Positions 6,783-12,787 of a stretch of DNA of 18,437 nucleotides are shown in pieces; position 1 is the first letter of the stretch, and the number at the start of each line of letters is the position of its first letter. The notes under the pieces are model-generated. The model was given only the letters and a program-made list of their open reading frames with translations. It was not told the DNA's origin and did no database searches. The position numbers and the translations under genes were made by a program. This stretch comes from Candidatus Nanopelagicaceae bacterium (lineage in GTDB: Bacteria > Actinomycetota > Actinomycetes > Nanopelagicales > Nanopelagicaceae): contig JALRDT010000098.1 of the NCBI GenBank assembly GCA_023262125.1, positions 1 through 18,437 of the forward strand, in the 5' to 3' direction.

Positions 6783-7952
6783 TTGCTTAATTCGAGAAAT
6801 AAAATAGGCCTGCCAATTTATTTGGCTGCTTTGAATATGCGCGCTGGCCTTGTTTTAATAGGGCCATTAATTCCAATTCTAAAAAACTACTTCAATTTAA
6901 GTAATTCGGCTTTATCGATTTTGGCAGGGCTGCCAATTCTCTGTTTTGCAGCGACTAGCTTAGTAATGTCGAGAGTTGCCAAACTTGGTTCCAGCAATCG
7001 AATTATTAAATTAGCACTAACTGCCCTGACGTTAGCAATGATCGGAAGAGCGACCACTGGCTTGATTGGGCTTTATCTCTTTGCGCTATGCATGGGCTTA
7101 GCGATTGCGGTGATGAATTACGAATTACCCGCTTGGGTAAAAGAGCATGCACCGAATGATTCAGGATATTTGACAGGGGTTTATGTCACCATAATGGGAT
7201 TAGCAGCTGCAGTGTCAGTTGCAATCTCAGTTCCTTTGGCAGAAATAAATTCACTTTCTTGGCGTATGTCTATGGTCCCATGGATTGCAATTTCAGTATT
7301 AACCACTATTTATTGGTGGATTAAGAAAGATACAAAAGTTCTCAATGATAATTTCGTTGCTCCTGCATTTTGGCGTTCGAAAGCTTTCAAAAATCCTATA
7401 GCGTGGGCTTTGGTTTTCTTCTTCGGACTAGAGTCAATGACTTTCTACGCGACTGCTACTTGGTTTCCAACCATTCTTACGACTAAAAATTTCACACTAA
7501 GCAGCGCAGCGATTGCGCTATCGTTATCAGGAATTATTGGCTCGGCAGTCGGAGTAATTTTTCCCCATTACTTTGAAAAGTCAGGTAGTCAAAGAGCAAT
7601 CCTTATCTTAACTTCGCTATTTACCGCTTTCTCTTTCTTTATGGTCACCGTTCAAACTGGATGGGTAATTTTCATCTGGCTCTCACTTTCGAATATTGGT
7701 ATATCAATTGCATTTCCATTGGCGTTAATGATGGCTGGTCTAAAATCCAATAGTCCCGAAGCTACCCGAAATCTTTCAACGATGATGCAAGCATTTGGTT
7801 ATTCGCTAAGCGCTACCGGTCCCTATTTCATGGCTAAACTCCATGACATTTCAAATAGTTGGGATATCGCGATGTATGGCGTAGTAGTGATTTGCTTGTT
7901 ACAAGCTGGTGCAAGTTATATCGTTGGCAAACCAAGCAAGATTGATTATTAG
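6783..7952 (+). CDS. MFS transporter of the CynX/NimT type
   Basis: Twelve-helix major facilitator permease of 389 residues. The first block, LNMRAGLVLIGPLIPIL, followed by LSNSALSILAGLPILCFAATS, matches the CynX/NimT family (cyanate or nitroimidazole permease type: 'R.....GPLLP.I......S.. .G.LT.LPVLCFG'). The helix 2-3 region VMSRVAKLGSSNRIIKLAL takes the place of the classic MFS loop, and a cytosolic loop near residue 180 (KKDTKVLNDN) divides the two six-helix halves. The substrate is unknown; nothing in the neighbourhood (no cyanase) supports cyanate. Start is TTG at 6783, five bases after the upstream stop. The first downstream ATG (residue 19) would cut into helix 1, so TTG is preferred though no good SD is seen. 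Confidence 0.85.
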   Translation: MLNSRNKIGLPIYLAALNMRAGLVLIGPLIPILKNYFNLSNSALSILAGLPILCFAATSLVMSRVAKLGSSNRIIKLALTALTLAMIGRATTGLIGLYLFALCMGLAIAVMNYELPAWVKEHAPNDSGYLTGVYVTIMGLAAAVSVAISVPLAEINSLSWRMSMVPWIAISVLTTIYWWIKKDTKVLNDNFVAPAFWRSKAFKNPIAWALVFFFGLESMTFYATATWFPTILTTKNFTLSSAAIALSLSGIIGSAVGVIFPHYFEKSGSQRAILILTSLFTAFSFFMVTVQTGWVIFIWLSLSNIGISIAFPLALMMAGLKSNSPEATRNLSTMMQAFGYSLSATGPYFMAKLHDISNSWDIAMYGVVVICLLQAGASYIVGKPSKIDY

Positions 7953-7963
7953 CGGAGGCGTTC

Positions 7964-8524
7964 TTGAAATACGATCATATATTTGTGCTAAGTCCTGGTC
8001 GTTCTGGTTCCAAAACCTTTGCGGAAGCCTGTAAGTATCTAACTAATTACACTGCTGCGCATGAATCACGCGGTGGAAAGATTGGTGAAGAGCGTTTCAA
8101 TTTCCCGACTTCGCATATCGAAGCTGACAATAGATTAACTTGGTTTTTAGGAAGCATGGCTGAACGTTTTGATGACAAGAACGTTTTATATGTTCATCTA
8201 AGTAGAGATTTCAATCAAACTGTCGATAGCTTCGTACATCGTTTAAGAAATAGCGATTATCGATCTTCTATCATTAGAGCTTTCGCTCATGGAATTTTGA
8301 TGAAGCCTGGGGATTGGACACCAGAAGAAGAGGTAGAGCTCTGTCGTTTGTATGTACAAACTATTCATTCAAACATTAATGAATTCGTAAAGAATCGACC
8401 GCATCAATTAGTTCAACTTGGAGATAGTGGCACTTCGTTTAATTCCTTTATAGATTCAATATCACCTGAAGGAGATATTGATCGCGTTAAAAGTACTTGG
8501 TTAGAAGTTCATAACGCTAGGTAG
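7964..8524 (+). CDS. Small sulfotransferase-like P-loop protein
   Basis: A 186-residue protein with features of PAPS-dependent sulfotransferases. An N-terminal strand and P-loop-like 5'-phosphosulfate motif (VLSPGRSGSKTFAEA, about 8-22) is followed by VLYVHLSRDFNQTVDSF (74-90). In that segment R81 and S89 fit the R-x8-S pattern of the 3'-phosphate-binding motif. It is shorter than typical enzymes (about 250-300), ends soon after a conserved-looking LV.L.D segment, and lacks a recognisable KxxxGxxGxW tail. It could therefore be a minimal sulfotransferase or a divergent P-loop protein with another substrate. TTG start at 7964 is set by a GGAGG SD at 7954-7958, 5 nt upstream; residue 1 is followed directly by the first beta strand. 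Last gene of the plus-strand run. Only 3 bp separate it from the convergent ABC permease. Confidence 0.75.
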   Translation: MKYDHIFVLSPGRSGSKTFAEACKYLTNYTAAHESRGGKIGEERFNFPTSHIEADNRLTWFLGSMAERFDDKNVLYVHLSRDFNQTVDSFVHRLRNSDYRSSIIRAFAHGILMKPGDWTPEEEVELCRLYVQTIHSNINEFVKNRPHQLVQLGDSGTSFNSFIDSISPEGDIDRVKSTWLEVHNAR

Positions 8525-8527
8525 ATT

Positions 8528-9319
8528 TTAACCAAACGATTTACGATATTTGCGAAGAGCTAATGGCACGAATATTGCAGATATCAAGAGAATATAAATC
8601 AAGGATGTAATCAATGGTTGCTCGCTTGGGAATGATCCTGCAGTTACTCCAAACTGATTCTCTACTCCGAATAGCTCTCGACATGCTGCAACCATCGTAG
8701 AAACCGGATTCCACTCTGCAACATATTGCAGCGGTTTTGGCATTCCAGTTGTTGGAGCAAAAGCATTCGATAAGAAGGTCAGCGGGAAAGTTACTAAGAA
8801 ACTTACGTTTTGGACTACTCGAAAATCGCGCGCTGACAATCCAACGATAGCGCCAATCCAAGATAAGGAGTATCCAAAGAAGAGTAAGAATAGAAAACCT
8901 AGAAAAACTTGAAATCCACCGCTACTTGGTCGCCAACCAACAATAAATCCAGTAATACCCATAACTGTTAAAACAACTACGTTAAGTAATGCATCACCCA
9001 AAGTTCTTCCAACTACAAATGCGGATTGTGAAATTGGCAAAGACCGGAACCGATCAATCAATCCCTTTTGCATATCTTCAGCGATACCCGATGCGGTACT
9101 CGCAAGTGTAAATGCAACTGTTTGAACAAAGATACCTGGCATTAGAAGTTGAACATAACCTCCAGGTTGCCCAGTATCGATTGAACCACCGAATACGTAG
9201 CGAAAGAGAAGCACGAACATGACTGGCTGAATTGTTGAGAAAATTAGAACTTCAGGAACTCTAGTTAAAAGTCGGAGTTGTCTTTGGGTAATTATCAGGG
9301 CATCAGAGATTGCGCTCAT
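8528..9319 (-). CDS. ABC-2 type transporter permease, DrrB-like
   Basis: Membrane subunit of 263 residues with about six hydrophobic segments, typical of DrrB/ABC-2 permeases. The N-terminal amphipathic stretch DALIITQRQLRLLTRVPEVLIFSTIQPVMFVLLFRYVFGG is the standard ABC-2 entry (RN/R..P......QP..F...F..VFGG). A later segment, AEDMQKGLIDRFRSLPISQSAFVVGR, is the conserved cytosolic loop with RFRSLP that couples to the ATPase. The C-terminal NAFAPTTGMPKPLQYVAEWNPVSTMV (N.F.P...MP.....+...NP.S) is also diagnostic. ATG 9319 overlaps the ATPase stop in an ATGA, so it is translationally coupled. Together with DrrA it forms an exporter of a hydrophobic compound or lipid; the substrate cannot be read from the sequence. 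Confidence 0.92.
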   Translation of the reverse strand: MSAISDALIITQRQLRLLTRVPEVLIFSTIQPVMFVLLFRYVFGGSIDTGQPGGYVQLLMPGIFVQTVAFTLASTASGIAEDMQKGLIDRFRSLPISQSAFVVGRTLGDALLNVVVLTVMGITGFIVGWRPSSGGFQVFLGFLFLLFFGYSLSWIGAIVGLSARDFRVVQNVSFLVTFPLTFLSNAFAPTTGMPKPLQYVAEWNPVSTMVAACRELFGVENQFGVTAGSFPSEQPLITSLIYILLISAIFVPLALRKYRKSFG

Positions 9320-10266
9320 TTATTTTCCTCCGCCTTGTGTCCAGTTAGTGCTAAGAAAACATCATCTAGAGAAGGCCGCTTAAGAGCAATATCAAGGGGA
9401 TTAATTCCGACGGCACTTAGCGCGCTAATTACCTCGACAAGAGCGGCGGTACCAGTTGAAACTGGAGCTGCAATGGAATTTAAAGACTCATCTAGGTCTA
9501 CCTTGGTGTTGACAACTCGTTCAACAATTGATTTTGCATCATTTAGCTCTTTAGCTTGAACCACAATCTCTAAATGCTCTCCACCGATTCTCCGTTTTAA
9601 TTCATCTGCAGTGCCACGTGCAATTACCTTTCCGGTATCGATTACTGCAATCTCATTTGCTAGATGATCTGCCTCTTCAAGATATTGCGTAGTTAATAGG
9701 AGAGTGGTTCCGTCCTGTACTAACTCTTTAATGACTCCCCACATATCCTGGCGACCTCTTGGATCCAATCCAGTAGTTGGTTCATCAAGAAAGAGCACTT
9801 TAGGTTTTACGATTAATGATGCTGCTAAATCTAGACGTCTGCGCATACCACCTGAATAAGTTTTTATTGGGCGTTTAGCAGCTTCAGTTAAATTGAATCG
9901 CTCAAGTAATTCATCGGCTCGTTTCACTGACGAATTAGCGCCAAGGTGGTAAAGCTTTCCAAACATCACCAAGTTGTCGTATCCGGTAAGAATTTCATCT
10001 ACAGCTGCATACTGGCCAGATAAACCAATGACTTTTCGAACTTCATCTGGTTTTGAAAGTACATCAATTCCACTCACGGTTGCTTTGCCAGAATCAGGTT
10101 TTAATAAAGTAGCAAGTATTCGAACAGTTGTTGTCTTACCGGCTCCGTTAGGACCAAGTATTCCAAGTACGGTTCCCTCTTCAACATCTAATGAAAGTCC
10201 ATCAAGGGCGCGGACTTTTCCGTTGTTATAAGTTTTTACTAAGTTTTCGGCAACGACTGCTTTCAT
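9316..10266 (-). CDS. ABC transporter ATP-binding protein, DrrA-like (daunorubicin-resistance family)
   Basis: ATPase subunit of 316 residues. Walker A GPNGAGKTT at 38-46, Q-loop Q85 (GLSGQYAAVD), signature YSGGMRRRLDLA at 137-148, Walker B VLFLDEPTTGLD at 157-168 with E162 as catalytic base. The switch position holds Q194 (TTQYLEEAD) instead of histidine, a known feature of the DrrA subfamily. After the ATPase core (to about 220) comes the C-terminal DrrA-type domain that ends in DVFLALTGHKAEE. It partners with the permease that overlaps it by 4 bp. ATG 10266 has AGGAG at 10273-10277 with 6 nt spacing. The gene lies only 26 bp downstream of tRNA-Val on the same strand with no terminator between them, so it probably shares transcription with the tRNA. 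Confidence 0.93.
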   Translation of the reverse strand: MKAVVAENLVKTYNNGKVRALDGLSLDVEEGTVLGILGPNGAGKTTTVRILATLLKPDSGKATVSGIDVLSKPDEVRKVIGLSGQYAAVDEILTGYDNLVMFGKLYHLGANSSVKRADELLERFNLTEAAKRPIKTYSGGMRRRLDLAASLIVKPKVLFLDEPTTGLDPRGRQDMWGVIKELVQDGTTLLLTTQYLEEADHLANEIAVIDTGKVIARGTADELKRRIGGEHLEIVVQAKELNDAKSIVERVVNTKVDLDESLNSIAAPVSTGTAALVEVISALSAVGINPLDIALKRPSLDDVFLALTGHKAEENK

Positions 10267-10292
10267 CGAAAACTCCTAGCTTTTCTTAGATG

Positions 10293-10364
10293 TGGACGAT
10301 ACTGGGATCGAACCAGTGACCCCTTCCATGTCAAGGAAGTGCTCTACCGCTGAGCCAATCGTCC
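10293..10364 (-). tRNA. tRNA-Val (anticodon GAC)
   Basis: Full cloverleaf on the minus strand, 72 nt. The acceptor stem GGACGAT/ATCGTCC is perfectly paired; D arm GCTC/GAGC; anticodon stem CTTCC/GGAAG around loop TTGACAT, which gives anticodon GAC; T arm ACTGG/CCAGT with loop TTCGATC. Discriminator is A. The bases after it are CAT, so the 3' CCA is not encoded, unlike the two neighbouring tRNAs. It lies between the cupin gene and drrA. Confidence 0.96.
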
Positions 10365-10383
10365 GGGTCGGGGCAGGAACGAA

Positions 10384-10389
10384 ATAATA
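10384..10389 (-). promoter_or_regulatory. Possible -10 element (TATTAT) for tRNA-Val and drrAB
   Basis: TATTAT on the minus strand, 19 bp before the tRNA-Val 5' end and just past the cupin stop. It could give tRNA-Val (and the downstream drrAB) its own promoter with a leader of about 12 nt. No convincing -35 is seen, so read-through from the cupin promoter is equally possible. Confidence 0.3.
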
Positions 10390-10395
10390 TCCTAA

Positions 10396-10743
10396 TTAAT
10401 CGTGGCGACCGTAATCGTCCTCTAAGCGCTCAATGTCATCTTCGCCGAAGTAAGTACCGGTTTGAACTTCAATGAATAACATCGGTACTTTGCCACTATT
10501 ACCAATGCGATGTAGCTGATTTGCTTGAACAGTAACGGTATCGCCAGCTTCAATAGTGATGATCTTGTCATCAATTTGAACTTCTGCAGTTCCGTAAACA
10601 ACATACCAATGTTCGCTTCTAAATTTGTGACGTTGTAGTGAGAGACGTTTGCCTGGATCTACCCAGATTGATTTAACTTTATGAGTTGGAAGATCTTGAA
10701 GTACTTCGTAGCGACCCCAAGGTCGGTTCGGTCCATCTGTCAT
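10396..10743 (-). CDS. Stand-alone phosphomannose-isomerase-type cupin (type II PMI C-terminal domain)
   Basis: A 115-residue single-domain cupin matching the C-terminal isomerase domain of bifunctional ManC/type II phosphomannose isomerases. Diagnostic segments: RPWGRYEVL (7-15), the metal motif QRHKFRSEHWYVV (37-49, ligands Q37, H39, E44 and later H79 in NQLHRIGNS), GTAEV, and the C-terminal TGTYFGEDDIERLEDDYGR (95-113). Such proteins interconvert mannose-6-phosphate and fructose-6-phosphate, or are annotated merely as cupins. The nucleotidyltransferase half is absent. Supplying mannose for the PIM lipids made by the downstream pgsA-patA-pimA genes is a plausible inference. It sits between tRNA-Cys and tRNA-Val. 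ATG 10743 is preceded by TAAACT at 6 nt, and an AGGAG is 15 nt away, too far for a normal SD. Confidence 0.87.
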   Translation of the reverse strand: MTDGPNRPWGRYEVLQDLPTHKVKSIWVDPGKRLSLQRHKFRSEHWYVVYGTAEVQIDDKIITIEAGDTVTVQANQLHRIGNSGKVPMLFIEVQTGTYFGEDDIERLEDDYGRHD

Positions 10744-10749
10744 AGTTGA

Positions 10750-10755
10750 AGTTTA
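10750..10755 (-). promoter_or_regulatory. -10 element (TAAACT) for a leaderless cupin mRNA
   Basis: On the minus strand TAAACT is followed by six bases (TCAACT) and ATG at 10743, the same geometry as several other first genes in this window. It lies after the terminator-like hairpin, so the cupin can be transcribed apart from the tRNA-Gly/Cys unit. Confidence 0.5.
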
Positions 10756-10763
10756 TTTCTCCT

Positions 10764-10795
10764 AAAGAAAAAAGTATGTAGCCATTTTTACATAC
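10764..10795 (-). terminator. Terminator-like hairpin after tRNA-Cys
   Basis: Arms GTATGTA (10774-10780) and TACATAC (10789-10795) pair perfectly around an 8 nt loop. On the minus strand the hairpin is followed by TTTTTTCTTT. Its position, 8 bp beyond the encoded CCA of tRNA-Cys, fits an intrinsic terminator of the tRNA-Gly/tRNA-Cys transcript. The stem is AT-rich (two G-C pairs), so termination may be leaky. On the plus strand there is no U run after the hairpin. Confidence 0.5.
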
Positions 10796-10803
10796 CGAAA
10801 AAA

Positions 10804-10877
10804 TGGAGGTGGAAACGGGATTTGAACCCGTGTAGAGGGATTTGCAGTCCCTTGCCTCGCCTCTCGGCCATTCCACC
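10804..10877 (-). tRNA. tRNA-Cys (anticodon GCA)
   Basis: Minus-strand tRNA, 71 nt plus encoded CCA. Acceptor GGTGGAA/TTCCACC; D arm GCC/GGC with a 9 nt loop; anticodon stem AGGGA/TCCCT around CTGCAAA, giving GCA; T arm ACGGG/CCCGT with loop TTCAAAT. Discriminator U, as is universal for tRNA-Cys, then CCA at 10804-10806. It is 33 bp downstream of tRNA-Gly and probably in the same transcript. Confidence 0.96.
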
Positions 10878-10910
10878 AATGGTAAAAAATAAAAGTGCTT
10901 CAGAAATAAT

Positions 10911-10986
10911 TGGAGCGGACGACGGGGTTCGAACCCGCGACCTGAACCTTGGCAAGGTTCCGCGCTACCAACTGCGCTACGTCCGC
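10911..10986 (-). tRNA. tRNA-Gly (anticodon GCC)
   Basis: Minus-strand tRNA, 73 nt plus encoded CCA (10911-10913). Acceptor GCGGACG/CGTCCGC; D arm GCGC/GCGC; anticodon stem GAACC/GGTTC around TTGCCAA, giving GCC; T arm GCGGG/CCCGT with one G-U pair and loop TTCGAAC; discriminator U. First gene of the minus-strand tRNA cluster, divergent from pabB. Confidence 0.96.
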
Positions 10987-11001
10987 AAACTTGCGAGGGA
11001 A

Positions 11002-11031
11002 AATCTAGCCTAAGAGGCTAGGGCAGCGCAA
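11002..11031 (-). promoter_or_regulatory. Candidate promoter of the tRNA-Gly/tRNA-Cys unit
   Basis: On the minus strand TTGCGC (11026-11031) and TAGATT (11002-11007) are spaced 18 bp apart, and the -10 lies 15 bp before the tRNA-Gly 5' end. This is the only place in the window where both promoter hexamers are recognisable, as might be expected for a strong stable-RNA promoter. A 7 bp inverted repeat occupies the spacer and overlaps the -10. Confidence 0.45.
11005..11021. repeat. Perfect 7-bp inverted repeat between tRNA-Gly and pabB
   Basis: CTAGCCT and AGGCTAG separated by AAG. It is short, but perfect and placed inside the putative tRNA promoter spacer, 29 bp upstream of the pabB -10. It could be an operator for either side; no further copy was noticed in the window. 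Confidence 0.6.
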
Positions 11032-11049
11032 AAAGAGTTGCAAAGGCGC

Positions 11050-11055
11050 TAAATT
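11050..11055 (+). promoter_or_regulatory. -10 element (TAAATT) for leaderless pabB-pabC mRNA
   Basis: TAAATT followed by seven bases (CACCTGC) and ATG at 11063. No SD motif precedes the ATG. The nearby TTGCAA is too close to serve as its -35. Confidence 0.45.
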
Positions 11056-11062
11056 CACCTGC

Positions 11063-12064
11063 ATGGAGAGCGGTTATTTCTGGATGGGAGGGCAATTAGC
11101 AACCGAATTAATTGCCACCACAAATAATCCCGCAGATATCGATGATGGTTTTTGGGCAATCTCAACTACATTTGATGGCACCTTTACTGGAGCAAAATTT
11201 GGCAATGTAAAAATAGCCGATTGGCATAATGAATATCGTCCTCTAAAAGCTTTCGCAAATGGCAATTTAAAAGAGTGGAAATCCAGCCACACTAAAGATA
11301 CTTATTGCCAACTAGTCGAAAATCTTCGCAATGAAATTGCGTTAGGAAATGTTTATCAAGTCAATGCTTGTCGCGTGCTTACATTAGAAGCCGAAGAAAG
11401 TATCGAAGGCCTGGTGGCAGGATTTCTTGCTAGCAACCCTGCTAGATATGCCGGATATTTAAAAGTTCCAGGACTAGAGATTGCATCGGCTTCGCCGGAA
11501 ACTTTTTTGCAAAGAAACGGAGATCTCATTAAAACTTCTCCTATTAAAGGCACGCGAAAGCTAGGCAGCACAGGTTCTTTTCCAGATAAAGATGAATCTG
11601 AAAATATTATGATTGTAGATTTAATGCGTAATGATTTAGGACGTATCTGTATAAAAGATTCAATTACTGTACCTAGACTTTTAGATATAGAAGTTCTACC
11701 TGGCTTAGAGCATCTAGTAAGCGATGTAGAGGGCACCTTAATTCCAGGAATATCCTGGAATGAGATCTTTAAGGCGACTTTGCCGCCTGGTTCAGTAAGC
11801 GGCGCTCCTAAAAGCTCTGCTATTAAATTAATTAAGAAATATGAGGCTATCGACCGTGGCCCATATTGCGGTGCATTTGGGTGGATTCATGGTGATAGAG
11901 CAGATTTAGCAGTTGCAATTCGAACTTTTTGGAGCGATGGAACAAAAATAAAATTTGGGACTGGCGCTGGAATTACTTGGGCAAGCGATCCTCAAGCTGA
12001 ATGGGAAGAGACTGAATTGAAAGCTGCCAGATTAATGGCGATTGCAGGGGGCCAATTGGTATGA
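11063..12064 (+). CDS. pabB: Aminodeoxychorismate synthase component I
   Basis: Chorismate-utilising enzyme of 333 residues that makes 4-amino-4-deoxychorismate, the precursor of the p-aminobenzoate ring of folate. The signature SPIKGTRKLG at 159-168 contains K162; PIKGT is the PabB version of this motif, where TrpE has PIAGT. Others: YQVNACR near 98-104 (chorismate fold entry), IVDLMRNDLGR at 184-194, LEHLVSDVEG with H217, GSVSGAPK at 243-250, and GAGI..ASDPQAEWEET at 301-317 (magnesium-binding glutamates). The N-terminal beta domain is short compared with the roughly 450-residue E. coli protein, so it is a compact form. It overlaps pabC by 4 bp (ATGA). The glutaminase partner PabA is not in the window; it may be shared with tryptophan synthesis (TrpG), but this is a guess. 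Confidence 0.92.
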   Translation: MESGYFWMGGQLATELIATTNNPADIDDGFWAISTTFDGTFTGAKFGNVKIADWHNEYRPLKAFANGNLKEWKSSHTKDTYCQLVENLRNEIALGNVYQVNACRVLTLEAEESIEGLVAGFLASNPARYAGYLKVPGLEIASASPETFLQRNGDLIKTSPIKGTRKLGSTGSFPDKDESENIMIVDLMRNDLGRICIKDSITVPRLLDIEVLPGLEHLVSDVEGTLIPGISWNEIFKATLPPGSVSGAPKSSAIKLIKKYEAIDRGPYCGAFGWIHGDRADLAVAIRTFWSDGTKIKFGTGAGITWASDPQAEWEETELKAARLMAIAGGQLV

Positions 12065-12774
12065 AGAATATTGGCGATAACTGGGCTTCTGGAAGTGGAA
12101 TCTTTGAAACTATCAGAGTAGAGGATGGTCAAATTTTTGCGCTACATAGACATCATTGTCGAGCGAAAGAAACTGCCGAAAAATTAGGTTTTCAGATACC
12201 CTCAGAAGAGTTTGTGGCGACTGAAAGCTATCAAGTAGTGCGTGCGGAGGATTTTAATCTTGGGCGACTACGTTGGCACTTTGATAAGTCAGGTAATTTC
12301 TCAATCTCATATGTGAAATTTGAAGATCCAACGGTGTCCGCGCGTTTGAAAGTTATCGATGCGCGTTCTTCTGATTATGAGATTAAAAATAAGGAGTACC
12401 CGTATAAAAATTTGGAGCTGCTAGATGCGGTCAAGTCAGAAGGATTCGACGACGGAATATTAGTTACTTCTGATGGACAGTTGGCAGAGACCACAATCGC
12501 CACTTTACTTTTGAAAATCAATGGTGATTGGGTTACGCCACCTTTATCAAGTGGAATTTTAAACGGAGTAGTTCGAGCTTTGGTTTTGGAAGCTGGTTTA
12601 GCAAAGGTTAGACGGATCGAGTTTTCTGAACTTGAGAATGTTCAATCGGGCTTGTTGCTTACTTCTTTGAGAAATGCCCAAAATATTGGAGAAATTAGTG
12701 GACGGAAATTATCAATTGATCCTGAAAAGTGCGCTCAGATACATAAATTGATGAACGAATTTCGAGGGCGTTAG
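12061..12774 (+). CDS. pabC: Aminodeoxychorismate lyase / class IV aminotransferase
   Basis: PLP fold-type IV enzyme of 237 residues, slightly shorter than the usual 260-290. It cleaves aminodeoxychorismate to p-aminobenzoate and pyruvate if it is a true PabC. Motifs: GSGIFETIRVEDG at 11-23 (start of the class IV fold), R30/H31 region, PYKNLELLDA with the likely PLP lysine K116, DGQLAETTIATLL (138-150, with E143), and SSGILNGVVRALVLE (163-177), which binds the cofactor phosphate. It lies immediately behind pabB with a 4 bp overlap, which favours the folate role over branched-chain or D-amino-acid transamination. The start ATG at 12061 is set by that overlap. The stop lies 13 bp before the thrS start. 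Confidence 0.87.
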   Translation: MKNIGDNWASGSGIFETIRVEDGQIFALHRHHCRAKETAEKLGFQIPSEEFVATESYQVVRAEDFNLGRLRWHFDKSGNFSISYVKFEDPTVSARLKVIDARSSDYEIKNKEYPYKNLELLDAVKSEGFDDGILVTSDGQLAETTIATLLLKINGDWVTPPLSSGILNGVVRALVLEAGLAKVRRIEFSELENVQSGLLLTSLRNAQNIGEISGRKLSIDPEKCAQIHKLMNEFRGR

Positions 12775-12775
12775 G

Positions 12776-12781
12776 TAGACT
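12776..12781 (+). promoter_or_regulatory. -10 element (TAGACT) for leaderless thrS mRNA
   Basis: TAGACT begins one base after the pabC stop codon and is followed by six bases (TTCACT) and ATG at 12788. So thrS probably has its own promoter although it follows pabC by 13 bp. A leaderless message also leaves no room for a T-box or other leader control. Confidence 0.5.
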
Positions 12782-12787
12782 TTCACT

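Noticed and set aside
10084..10266. Gln in place of the switch histidine of the DrrA-like ATPase as a defect
   Set aside because: Q at this position (TTQYLEEAD) is normal in the DrrA subfamily, so it is not evidence of inactivation.
10679..11013. Small ORFs across the tRNA-Cys and tRNA-Gly region on both strands
   Set aside because: Their reading frames run through the tRNA cloverleafs and show no protein-like pattern or start signals.
12740..12787. T-box or other leader control of thrS
   Set aside because: Only 13 bp separate pabC and thrS, and the -10 is 6 nt from the ATG, so there is no leader RNA to form a T-box.
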